NCBI GenBank assembly: GCA_012516075.1
Contig: JAAYXE010000088.1
Span: 1 to 40,426, forward strand
Reading direction: 5' to 3'
DNA from: Chloroflexota bacterium
Lineage (GTDB): Bacteria > Chloroflexota > Anaerolineae > Anaerolineales > UBA4823
Length of the DNA: 40,426 bases
The position numbers and the translations under genes were made by a program. The notes beneath the pieces are model-generated. The model saw only the letters and a list, made by a program, of their open reading frames with translations, was not told the origin of the DNA and did no database searches. Shown one piece after another: positions 1 to 7,142 of this stretch. Within the stretch, counting starts at the first letter, position 1; each line of letters starts with the position of its first letter.

Positions 1-66
1 ATTTAACCCTATCTTCACTGTGATTTTCATAATCGCCTTTTTTCATTACAGGTTCTGACTGCCCCA

Positions 67-95
67 TTGTCAGGCGCCGGCTCCTGATGTATGAT
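67..95 (+). promoter_or_regulatory. sigma70-type promoter for the nucleoid protein gene
   Basis: TTGTCA at 67-72 and TATGAT at 90-95 are separated by 17 bases, each one or two changes from consensus. The predicted start near 102 leaves a leader of about 35 bases before the ATG at 137, which has GAGGAA eight bases upstream. Prediction from sequence only. Confidence 0.55.
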
Positions 96-136
96 GACGC
101 AGCCAGATTCACTCTCAGAAACCGAGGAACATTTCG

Positions 137-1183
137 ATGACCCTGCCCTTAGAGCTGAAGCAGTTTGCCTACCACTATGTGGATCAAAAATCGGAAGCCC
201 CTGTCTTTTCGGAGCACGAACAGCCGGTCGTGGAACTGCCGGATGCCATCCAGTCCTTCCTGCTCGAGATGGTGGCAAAGATCTGGGATGCGCCCGATGC
301 CGGCTCCACCCGCTCGGCGCGCTTCGTCTCTGGCGAGGAGGGCGACCCGCCTGCCCGTGAACTGCTGCGCCAGGTCTGCGAAGAGGAAGACAGCTTTTTT
401 GAGGCCTCCTGCCGGCTGGCCAGCCTGCTCCACGAGCGCTCACACCCCAACGCTTCACCGGGCGTGCTGGCCGTGATGCGCCTGGAGCGCCCGGAGGACG
501 GTGCGCGCTTCGCCGCGCTGGTAAAAATTCGCTATAAAGACGAGGCTTTCGTGCGCCTGAACACCGGAGACCGGCCCCGGCTGGAGGTCGAAGAGGTGGA
601 GAACATCCTGCTGCGCGAGATCCAGAAAGGTGCTCTCTACCCCCATCCGGACAAAAGTGGCTACGATCTGAAAGTGATCGACGCCCAGGCGCGCGAGGAT
701 CCGGCCGCCTACTTTACCGAGAAGTTTCTGGGCTGTACATCGAAGAAAAGCGACGAGCTGCAGGTGAAGAAGCTCGCCCCTGTTCTGGAACGCTACGCCG
801 AAGAAAAGGAAATCGAACTTGTGGTGGAGAAAATGGACGATGTGCTGCACGAGCTGCGCCAGCAGTCGGAAAACATCTCTCTGCCGGTGCTGGTCGAGGC
901 GGTGGCGGAGCAGGAGTTATTTGGTGACCAGTTCGAAGAGCAGGATTTCGAAGCCTATCTTGAAGAACAGGGGCTGGCCGACCTGGATATCCCGGTAGAG
1001 GAGTTCCAAAGCAACCGCCGCTCCAGCCGCAGGCTGGTGTACCGCTTCATCGACCCCGAATACGAAGGCCTGGAGATCAGCGGTCCGCCGGAGGCCTTCC
1101 AGAACGTGCTCAGCTCCGAAAACGGCCTGGTGACCTTTAAAATTCAGGTCACCAGCGACGGCTTCCGCTTTCGCTACCAGTAA
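137..1183 (+). CDS. nucleoid-associated protein, NdpA/YejK family
   Basis: The 348-residue product resembles the 37-kDa nucleoid-associated protein family (NdpA/YejK, PF04245). The match is general: an acidic N-terminal alpha/beta region, a central YFTEKFLGC segment aligning with the family's DFFMDFLG stretch, a charged helical region after it, and a C-terminal beta part (LEISGPPEAF) where YejK has its final TI-GTPP strand. Total length is close to YejK (335). Members are cytoplasmic and associate with the nucleoid; their biochemical role is poorly known. The ATG at 137 has GAGGAA at a good distance and its own promoter. The gene is monocistronic and converges with the MFS gene. I recognised the family from motif order, without a profile search. 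Confidence 0.72.
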   Translation: MTLPLELKQFAYHYVDQKSEAPVFSEHEQPVVELPDAIQSFLLEMVAKIWDAPDAGSTRSARFVSGEEGDPPARELLRQVCEEEDSFFEASCRLASLLHERSHPNASPGVLAVMRLERPEDGARFAALVKIRYKDEAFVRLNTGDRPRLEVEEVENILLREIQKGALYPHPDKSGYDLKVIDAQAREDPAAYFTEKFLGCTSKKSDELQVKKLAPVLERYAEEKEIELVVEKMDDVLHELRQQSENISLPVLVEAVAEQELFGDQFEEQDFEAYLEEQGLADLDIPVEEFQSNRRSSRRLVYRFIDPEYEGLEISGPPEAFQNVLSSENGLVTFKIQVTSDGFRFRYQ

Positions 1184-1235
1184 GATTCCGGCTGCACAGC
1201 TCAGGGTCGTAACTGCAGCAGGCTGTCCGTGGTGA

Positions 1236-2558
1236 TTACCGGCGGGCGGCCTGCTGTTTTCTCCGCTGCTCCTCAGGCGCCAGGCGCGAGAAGAGCAGTC
1301 CAGCGATCACCCGGCCGCTGGCAGAGATCAGGAAGACGGCTGCATAGCCCCAGTGCGCAACCAGCTGCCCGCCCAGGGCAGCTCCCGCAGCCAGCGAGGC
1401 AAGCTGCACGACCTGGTAGACCGCCGATAGGCGCGGCCGCGTCTCGTCTGGCATCTGGGTCAGCAGGTAATTAAAAGATGCCAGGTTAAAAGCTGCCCAC
1501 AGGCCGCCGCCTACCAGGTTGATCAGGATCACCTGCCACGGGGCCGTAACAAATGCCCAGGCGACGGGGGTGGTGGGTATCAGCAGGCTGCTGATCACCA
1601 GCAGGCGGTGTGCTCCGATGCGGTCCACCAGCGGGCCCAGCCGGCGCTGCGCCACCATTCCGGAGATGCTGGTGGCAATGGCGGTCAGCGCCACCATGGT
1701 GCCGGAAGCGTTCAGGTTCTGCACCAGATGCACGGTGAAAAAAGGCCCCGCGATGTTCAATGCGAAGTTCCACAGCGCCATAGCAGCGCACAGCGCCAGA
1801 AAGAACGGCGAGCTGCGCAGATCCCGCCACAGCATAGCCGGGTTGAAGGCGCTCTTCCGGGTTGGCACCGCCCGGCGGCGGTCGCCGATCTGCCCGAAGC
1901 AGAAGGTTGCGCTGAACCCCAGCAGAGCGGCACCGGCCAGCACCGCCTGATAACCGCCCAATCCCTGGCTGCGGGTGATCACCATACCGGCAATCAGGGT
2001 CACCAGCATAGCGGCCAGGGACATGACGAAGTTGCGCGAGGCAAAATAGTGCCCGCGCCCCTCCAGGGGCACGATATCCCCGGTCAGCGACATCCAGGCC
2101 GGGTAATGCAGATTCGAGAAGGTATCGCGAATGACCGCCAGGGCGATCGCGGCAATGACCAGCGGCTGGTCCTGCAGAAGCAGGGGGATCAGTGCCAGGA
2201 GTAAAAAGCTCGTGCGGGCCACGAAGCTTGAGACCACCACAATTTGCTTGCGGCGCCCGATGCGCTCCACAAGCAGCGCCCCCGGCAGCAGCACCAGCGC
2301 CGAGCTCAGGCTTGCCAGCGCGCTCATCAAGCCAATCTGGGCGCTGGACGCGCCCAGCGCTAACACATACACCGTCAGGTAAGTGAGATAGATATTGTCG
2401 CTGGCCGAGGCGAAAAAGCCGTCGAACCAGAACCAGTGCAAATTGCGGCGCACAGCGGGCGCATGATTCAGCGCCCATTCGCCGCCCACCGTTAAATAAG
2501 CCAGCGAGCGCTGGAGGCGCGTGAAAAGCGCGCCAGCAGAGATAAATTTTCGCGGCAT
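1236..2558 (-). CDS. MFS transporter
   Basis: A 440-residue integral membrane protein with about twelve hydrophobic segments in two halves, typical in length and layout of the major facilitator superfamily. The loop between TM2 and TM3 carries LLVERIGRRKQ, the usual MFS D/E-R-x-G-R-[RK] signature, and the second half repeats it as LVDRIGAHR. The N-terminal segment before TM1 (about 40 residues) is hydrophilic. The substrate cannot be told from sequence; closest in feel are drug/metabolite efflux-type MFS proteins. The ATG at 2558 starts 15 bases after the stop of the upstream DarA-like gene, so it is probably the third gene of that unit. That would hint at a role connected to c-di-AMP or PII-type signalling, but this is inference. 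Confidence 0.88.
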   Translation of the reverse strand: MPRKFISAGALFTRLQRSLAYLTVGGEWALNHAPAVRRNLHWFWFDGFFASASDNIYLTYLTVYVLALGASSAQIGLMSALASLSSALVLLPGALLVERIGRRKQIVVVSSFVARTSFLLLALIPLLLQDQPLVIAAIALAVIRDTFSNLHYPAWMSLTGDIVPLEGRGHYFASRNFVMSLAAMLVTLIAGMVITRSQGLGGYQAVLAGAALLGFSATFCFGQIGDRRRAVPTRKSAFNPAMLWRDLRSSPFFLALCAAMALWNFALNIAGPFFTVHLVQNLNASGTMVALTAIATSISGMVAQRRLGPLVDRIGAHRLLVISSLLIPTTPVAWAFVTAPWQVILINLVGGGLWAAFNLASFNYLLTQMPDETRPRLSAVYQVVQLASLAAGAALGGQLVAHWGYAAVFLISASGRVIAGLLFSRLAPEEQRRKQQAARR

Positions 2559-2573
2559 TCGAACCTGGGGGAT

Positions 2574-2837
2574 TTAGATTTTTTCGAAGTAGGGCATATC
2601 GACAACGAAGACCGTGGCGCGGGATAAACCGGGCTCCGCCGGCATTGTTTTCTCTCTCAGCACTTCCAGGACGTCATCCACCTGGTCATCCTGCAGACCG
2701 ACCATCAAGGTGATGTTGCCTCTGCGCAAAAAGCCGCCGGTGCTTGCCATGCGCGTCACGCCGTAGCCATGCCGGATCAATTCCTGAACCACTTCTTCAT
2801 CGTCTGTGTCGCGAACGACGATCATCATCAGCTTCAT
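2574..2837 (-). CDS. DarA-like PII-fold protein, short form
   Basis: An 87-residue cytoplasmic protein of the cyclic-di-AMP receptor family (DarA/PstA, DUF970, PF06153). It has the conserved N-terminal strand MKLMMIVVRDTD, the following helix (VVQELIRHGYGVTRMASTGGFLRRGNITL in outline), and the final strand ATVFVVDMPYF. Classical DarA proteins are about 109 residues; this one lacks most of the extended B-loop that precedes the last strand. DarA binds c-di-AMP as a trimer in Firmicutes. Whether this short form binds nucleotide is unknown. The ATG at 2837 has AGAGAGGAA upstream. It lies 12 bases after a longer paralogue and 15 bases before the MFS gene. Confidence 0.85.
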   Translation of the reverse strand: MKLMMIVVRDTDDEEVVQELIRHGYGVTRMASTGGFLRRGNITLMVGLQDDQVDDVLEVLREKTMPAEPGLSRATVFVVDMPYFEKI

Positions 2838-2849
2838 GCTGTTCCTCTC

Positions 2850-3194
2850 TCAAATCTGTACGAAACGTTCAACATTCAAAACAAACACCAGCGCCCCTCC
2901 GATGCGTGCTTCGATCATCGGAATGGGTGTGACGCCGGGTTGAAAATGCAGATGGGCGGGGACATACTGCGTCTCGGGGCGGCAGATGTCGCGCACCAGC
3001 GCTAACAGCGCCGGCAGGCGCAGTTGATGGACACCCACGAACAGACTGACCATCGCTTCCTGCAGCATGCCGCCCGAGCTGTTGATCACCGTAAAGTTGA
3101 AACCGTGCTCGGTGAGCTGCCCCATCAGTTCATCGGCCTGGCGACCGGAAACAATCAGAATCGCCAGCCTGTTGACGCTTTCCTTAATACGCAT
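2850..3194 (-). CDS. DarA-like PII-fold protein, long form
   Basis: A 114-residue paralogue of the neighbouring short DarA-like protein. The core is the same: N-terminal strand RLAILIVSG, helix ADELMGQLTEHGFNF, a SSGGMLQEA turn at the place of STGGFLR, and a last strand GALVFVLNVERF. It keeps the long loop (HLHFQPGVTPIPM) that the short one lacks. The turn differs from the usual TGGFLRxGN, so ligand binding may differ. I chose the ATG at 3194 because AGAGGA sits six bases upstream; a TTG at 3212 would also be in frame but has no such site. It is the first gene of the unit, with a promoter at 3243-3271. Two tandem PII-fold genes suggest a heteromeric or dual-ligand sensor; this is inference. 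Confidence 0.78.
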   Translation of the reverse strand: MRIKESVNRLAILIVSGRQADELMGQLTEHGFNFTVINSSGGMLQEAMVSLFVGVHQLRLPALLALVRDICRPETQYVPAHLHFQPGVTPIPMIEARIGGALVFVLNVERFVQI

Positions 3195-3242
3195 CTTGTT
3201 CCTCTGAAACAATACCTGCCCTCAGGAGTGCTCAACAGTCAA

Positions 3243-3271
3243 ATCTTATCAACAAATTCTATTTTTCTCAA
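3243..3271 (-). promoter_or_regulatory. sigma70-type promoter for the DarA-like/MFS unit
   Basis: Read on the minus strand: TTGAGA at 3271-3266 and TAAGAT at 3248-3243, spaced by 17 bases. The predicted start is about 40 bases upstream of the ATG at 3194. It lies in an AT-rich patch, unlike the GC-rich surroundings. Confidence 0.5.
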
Positions 3272-3433
3272 TCTTTTTTCCGCTGTGTTTGATTAGAAAC
3301 CTGAAAGGATGGGGGAGAAGCGCAGAATCTGCGGTTATCGTATAAAATACCGTTGCGTTTTACATCTTAAAGGTCATCCATCCGGGCTCGTTGAGGTGCA
3401 CCCGGGGAAATTGAAGATGAATGGGAGGATCGT

Positions 3434-4422
3434 ATGTGGTTTGTCGACAACGAAAAGGTCACCGATCCACGCGTGAACCTGGCCATCGAAGAACACCTGC
3501 TGCGCACATTCGATACGGAGGAGGATATTCTTCTCTTCTATATCAACCAGCCCTCGATCATCATTGGCCGCAACCAGAACACCATTGAAGAGATCAACCA
3601 GGAATATGTGGAGAAGAACGGCATCATCGTCGTGCGGCGGCTGTCCGGCGGCGGCGCTGTTATCATGACCTGGGCAATCTCAACTTCAGCTTCATCACCC
3701 AGAACCAGGCCGAAAATATCCACAATTTCCGCAAATTCACGGCGCCGGTCATTGAGGTGCTAAGGGAGATGGGCGTGCCGGCCGAACTGAGCGGGCGCAA
3801 TGATATCGTTGTCGACGGACGCAAAATCTCGGGCAATGCCCAGTACATCGCCGGACGGCGGATGGTCAGCCACGGCACACTGCTGCTCAATTCGGACCTG
3901 GAGCAGGTGGTGGAAGCGCTGAACGTGAAGGCCAGCAAGATTGAATCGAAAGGCATCAAATCGGTGCGCAGCCGGGTGGCCAATATCTGTGAGTTCCTCC
4001 CTGAACCGGTCGACATGGAAACCTTTCGCCTGCGCCTGCTGCACGGCATCTTCGGCGGCGCGGAAAACGTCCGGCAGTACCACCTGACCCGTGAGGACTG
4101 GGATAATATCCACAGGCTGACTGCCGAGCGCTACGGCACCTGGGAGTGGAACTACGGGCACTCGCCCGCCTTCAATGTCCAGAAAACGCAGCGCTTCGCC
4201 ATGGGCGAGATCGACGCCCGCATCGATGTCGAACGCGGCCTGATTCGCTCCGTAATATTCTATGGAGACTTTATCGGTGAGAAAGACTCGGCCGAGCTGG
4301 CTGAAAAACTAACCGGCGTGCGCTACGAGCGCAGCAGCCTGGAAACCGCCCTGCAGGGTGTGGATTTGAGCCGCTATTTCGCCGGCCTGAGCCTTCCCGA
4401 ATTCTTAGATTTCTTTCTCTAA
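3434..4422 (+). pseudogene. lplA: lipoate-protein ligase A, broken by a one-base frameshift
   Basis: The two halves together give a full-length (about 329 residues) lipoate-protein ligase, which activates lipoate with ATP and attaches it to lipoyl domains of 2-oxoacid dehydrogenases and GcvH in the cytoplasm. The first half (from the ATG at 3434, GGGAGGAT upstream) ends its correct reading at RRLSGGGAV. The family motif continues YHDLGNLNFSFI, which is found in the next frame starting with TAT at 3661. Exactly one base is missing in the GTN codon at 3659-3660. The downstream part holds the ATP-site GRNDIVVDGRKISGNAQ and the C-terminal accessory domain, and ends at 4422. No slippery heptamer is visible. 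Either a recent inactivating deletion or an assembly/sequencing error; the rest of the gene is undamaged. Confidence 0.9.
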
Positions 4423-4464
4423 CCTGCATCACACTCAACACGGCCGGATCAGGATACAAGCATC

Positions 4465-5559
4465 ATGGAAGATACCCCTCTCTACCACCGCATCGCCGAG
4501 ACCCTGCGCCAGAACATCATGTCCGGAGAACTCAAACCTGGCGACCGCCTGCCATCTGTGCGCGAGATGGCTGAACAGTGGGACTGCACGATCGGTACCG
4601 CCCAGCGCGCGTACCGCGAACTGGTGCGCCAGGGACTGGTGACCAGCCGGCCCGGGCAGGGCACCCGCGTGGTGGAGCGGCCGCGCCTGCAGGGCGAGAC
4701 CACCCTGCGGCGTATGGCGCTGATCCACCGGGCGGAAGCCTTTCTGCTGGAAGTGGTCACCGCCGGATACAGCCTGGATGATGTGGAGCGCGCCGTGCAT
4801 CAGGCGATGGACCGCTGGCGTTCGGTGGAAGTGGAGGTCGAACCCCCGCCTGAGAAGATCCTGCGCTTCTCAGGCAGTCACGACCTGGTTCTCCCCTGGC
4901 TGGCCGGCCAGTTTCCCGATATCACCGGGGGTTACAGCCTTCAGGCGAGTTTCACCGGCAGCCTGGGCGGGCTGATTGCCCTGGCGGAAGGCAAAGCCGA
5001 CCTGGCCGGAAGCCACCTGCTGGACGAAGAGAGCGGCGAATACAATGTGCCCTACGTGCGCCGGGTGCTGCCCGGGAAACGCACCGCCCTGGTCACCCTG
5101 GCGCACCGGCGCTTCGGCCTGATCGTCCCGGAGGGCAACCCGCGTCGTATTCGCGGCCTGGAGGACCTGACACAGCCTGGCCTGCGCTTCATCAACCGCC
5201 AGCCCGGCTCGGGCACGCGCGTCTGGCTGGACTCCGCCCTGCGCCACAAAGGCATCTCAGCGGTGGAGATCGATGGTTATTACAACGAAAAAGTGACCCA
5301 CTCAGCGGTGGCGCAGGCGGTCGCCAACGGCGAAGCGGATGCCGGAATCGGGCTGGAAGCCGCAGCTGCCAGCCTGGGCCTGGAATGCATTCCTCTGGCG
5401 CGCGATCGTTATGACCTTGTGATCCCGGAGGCGGCTGCAGAACAACCGCCCGTCCAGCGCCTGATCGAATGGCTGCAGGATCCCGAGACCCAGGTGCGCA
5501 TCGAAAAGCTGGGCGGTTACGATGTGGACGAGACCGGGAATGTAACCTGGGTGGATTGA
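4465..5559 (+). CDS. GntR-type HTH regulator fused to a PBP-like sensor domain
   Basis: A 364-residue cytoplasmic one-component regulator. Residues 1-75 are a GntR winged helix (YHRIAETLRQNIMSGELKPGDRLPSVREMA, then TAQRAYRELVRQGLV and a TRVVERP wing). A linker (75-130) leads to a region of about 215 residues that looks like a type-2 periplasmic binding protein fold without a signal peptide (PBP_like, PF12727): SGSHDLVLPWLAGQF, a SLGGLIALAEGKADLAGSH turn, and RQPGSGTR in the second lobe. Such HTH-PBP fusions sense oxyanions; the PBP_like domain is known from molybdate-linked regulators. The next gene is tupB, so I infer tungstate or molybdate sensing. The ATG at 4465 follows AGGATA. A palindrome in the tupB promoter at 5653-5675 is its likely operator. 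Confidence 0.85.
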   Translation: MEDTPLYHRIAETLRQNIMSGELKPGDRLPSVREMAEQWDCTIGTAQRAYRELVRQGLVTSRPGQGTRVVERPRLQGETTLRRMALIHRAEAFLLEVVTAGYSLDDVERAVHQAMDRWRSVEVEVEPPPEKILRFSGSHDLVLPWLAGQFPDITGGYSLQASFTGSLGGLIALAEGKADLAGSHLLDEESGEYNVPYVRRVLPGKRTALVTLAHRRFGLIVPEGNPRRIRGLEDLTQPGLRFINRQPGSGTRVWLDSALRHKGISAVEIDGYYNEKVTHSAVAQAVANGEADAGIGLEAAAASLGLECIPLARDRYDLVIPEAAAEQPPVQRLIEWLQDPETQVRIEKLGGYDVDETGNVTWVD

Positions 5560-5586
5560 AAGCCTAAGAATTTACTTAACAATAAT

Positions 5587-5608
5587 AGCCCTGGAAGTTT
5601 CCAGGGCT
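5587..5608 (+). terminator. hairpin after the regulator gene
   Basis: A perfect ten-base inverted repeat, AGCCCTGGAA then GT then TTCCAGGGCT, followed by TATTACATTTG. The 3' run is only weakly T-rich, so termination may be partial. It separates the regulator from the tupB promoter. Confidence 0.5.
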
Positions 5609-5624
5609 TATTACATTTGACTAC

Positions 5625-5653
5625 TGGACATATGACCTTCTCTTTACTATACT
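5625..5653 (+). promoter_or_regulatory. sigma70-type promoter for the tupBCA unit
   Basis: TGGACA at 5625-5630 (one change from TTGACA) and TATACT at 5648-5653, spaced by exactly 17 bases. The predicted start falls near 5660, inside an inverted repeat. It is the only strong promoter I could find ahead of the nine genes from tupB to the ECF S component. Confidence 0.7.
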
Positions 5654-5675
5654 TGTATTAGTCCAACTTATACAA
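5653..5675 (+). promoter_or_regulatory. inverted-repeat operator overlapping the tupB start site
   Basis: TTGTATTAG, five bases (TCCAA), then CTTATACAA: a 9-5-9 inverted repeat with a single mismatch. It begins at the last base of the -10 box and covers the predicted transcription start, a position that suits repression. The adjacent GntR/PBP-like regulator is the obvious candidate to bind it; this is inference. Confidence 0.6.
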
Positions 5676-5684
5676 AGGAAAGCA

Positions 5685-6347
5685 ATGGGAACAGAGCTGC
5701 TGGAAATCATCCTGCTCTCGCTGAGAGTGTCGGGCATCGCACTGCTCTTCAGCACGCTGATCGGGATCCCGGTAGGCGTGCTCATGGGGCTGAAGCGCTT
5801 CATTGGGCGGCGTGTGATCGTCGCCATTCTGTACACCGGTATGGGCTTCCCGCCTGTGGTGATCGGCCTGTTCGTTTACATGCTGCTTTCGCGTAGCGGG
5901 CCGCTCGGTCAGTTGAACCAGCCCTTCTTCCCGGAGCTGTTCACACCCGAAGCCATGGTGCTGGCGCAAACGATCATCTCGTTCCCGCTGGTGGCCGGTT
6001 TTACCATGGCGGCTGTGATGGGGGTTGACCCCCAGCTCCGCCAGCAGGTTGTCTCGCTGGGCGCCACGCCCCGTCAGGCGGCCATGACCGTTCTGCGCGA
6101 AGCCCGTGTGGGCGTGATCGTCTCGATCATCGCCGGCTTTGGGAGCATCATCTCCGAAGTCGGCGCGGTCATGCTGGTGGGCGGCAACATAGAAGGGCGC
6201 ACGCGGGTGCTCACCACAGCCATCGTTCTGGAGACGCGCAAGGGCAATTTTGAGCTCGCACTGGCTCTTGGCGCTGTCTTACTGGGGCTCTCTTTTGTCG
6301 CCAATCTGGCCATGATGAAGCTGCAGGGAAGGGCGTTGGAAGAATGA
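5685..6347 (+). CDS. tupB: tungstate ABC transporter permease
   Basis: A 220-residue inner-membrane permease with about five hydrophobic segments and the binding-protein-dependent transport signature (VSLGATPRQAAMTVLREARVG, the EAA loop that docks on the ATPase). The features LLSLRVSGIALLFSTLIGIPVG at the N-terminus and GSIISEVGAVMLVGGNI near residue 155 match the TupB family of tungstate-specific importers, as do its length and the neighbouring tupC and tupA. The ATG at 5685 is preceded by AAAGGAAAG. The stop overlaps the start of tupC (ATGA). Assignment to tungstate over molybdate rests on the partner TupA. Confidence 0.9.
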   Translation: MGTELLEIILLSLRVSGIALLFSTLIGIPVGVLMGLKRFIGRRVIVAILYTGMGFPPVVIGLFVYMLLSRSGPLGQLNQPFFPELFTPEAMVLAQTIISFPLVAGFTMAAVMGVDPQLRQQVVSLGATPRQAAMTVLREARVGVIVSIIAGFGSIISEVGAVMLVGGNIEGRTRVLTTAIVLETRKGNFELALALGAVLLGLSFVANLAMMKLQGRALEE

Positions 6348-7102
6348 ACGACGGACGCAACGGCAGTTCTGAAAATCAAGTGGTATACGAGCTGAGAAAT
6401 CTGACCAAGGCGTACAACGGGCGCACCGTGCTCGAGATCGAGCACCTGCAGGTGGGAAAAGGCGAGATTTTAGCGCTGGTTGGCCCCAGCGGCTCGGGAA
6501 AAAGCACCCTGCTGCGCCTGTTAAATTTCCTGGAGCCGCCCAGCGGCGGTTTTTTGTCGTTCCAGGGTAAAGAGATCCTGTCCGGTCCGGGAGCCCCGCT
6601 GGAACTGCGCCGCCGGGTCACCATGGTCTTTCAGCGCCCCATGCTGCTGGACCGCAGCGTGGAAGAGAACGTTGCATTCGGCCTGCAGCTGCGCGGCCGC
6701 CGCAATAACCGCGATCTGGTGCAGGCCGCTCTGAAAGACGTGGGGCTGGAAAGCCTGGCACGCCAGCGTGCACGCACCCTCTCCGGTGGGGAAGCGCAGC
6801 GTGTGGCGCTGGCGCGCGCCATCGTCCTGAAGCCCGACGTGCTGCTCCTGGACGAGCCTACCGCAAACCTGGATCCCTACAACGTCAGCCTGATCGAGAA
6901 CATCGTGCGCCGCCTGCATGAGGAGCAGGGAACGACCATTGTGCTGGTCACCCATAATGTGTTCCAGGCCCGCAGGCTGGCCCAGCGCGTCGCCTTCCTG
7001 CTCGAAGGCCGTGTGGTCGAGATCGCTCCGGTGACGACATTTTTCGAATCTCCACAGGATGCGCGTACTGCTGCATTTGTGCGCGGCGATATGGTTTACT
7101 GA
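6344..7102 (+). CDS. tupC: tungstate ABC transporter ATPase
   Basis: A 252-residue ABC ATPase: Walker A GPSGSGKST near residues 47-55, a Q-loop in VFQRPMLLDRS, the signature LSGGEAQRVALARA, Walker B VLLLDEP and the switch histidine in LVTHN. It energises oxyanion import through TupB at the cytoplasmic side. The C-terminus EGRVVEIAPVTTFFESP is typical for phosphate/tungstate-type import ATPases. It has no additional TOBE/MOP domain, unlike ModC, so there is no intrinsic molybdate-binding feedback domain. Translationally coupled to tupB by a four-base overlap. Confidence 0.92.
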   Translation: MNDGRNGSSENQVVYELRNLTKAYNGRTVLEIEHLQVGKGEILALVGPSGSGKSTLLRLLNFLEPPSGGFLSFQGKEILSGPGAPLELRRRVTMVFQRPMLLDRSVEENVAFGLQLRGRRNNRDLVQAALKDVGLESLARQRARTLSGGEAQRVALARAIVLKPDVLLLDEPTANLDPYNVSLIENIVRRLHEEQGTTIVLVTHNVFQARRLAQRVAFLLEGRVVEIAPVTTFFESPQDARTAAFVRGDMVY

Positions 7103-7142
7103 ACCGTTTTTCACAGCGAAAAGACCAAAAAAGGAGATGAGA

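Noticed and set aside
3650..3670. Programmed -1 frameshifting in lplA.
   Set aside because: The site GCTGTTATC is not a slippery heptamer and no stimulatory stem is evident; the family does not use recoding. A simple deletion or sequencing error is more likely.
5560..5684. A molybdenum-cofactor or other riboswitch upstream of tupB.
   Set aside because: Only a short hairpin, a promoter and an operator-like palindrome fit in 125 bases; no Moco aptamer motifs were found.
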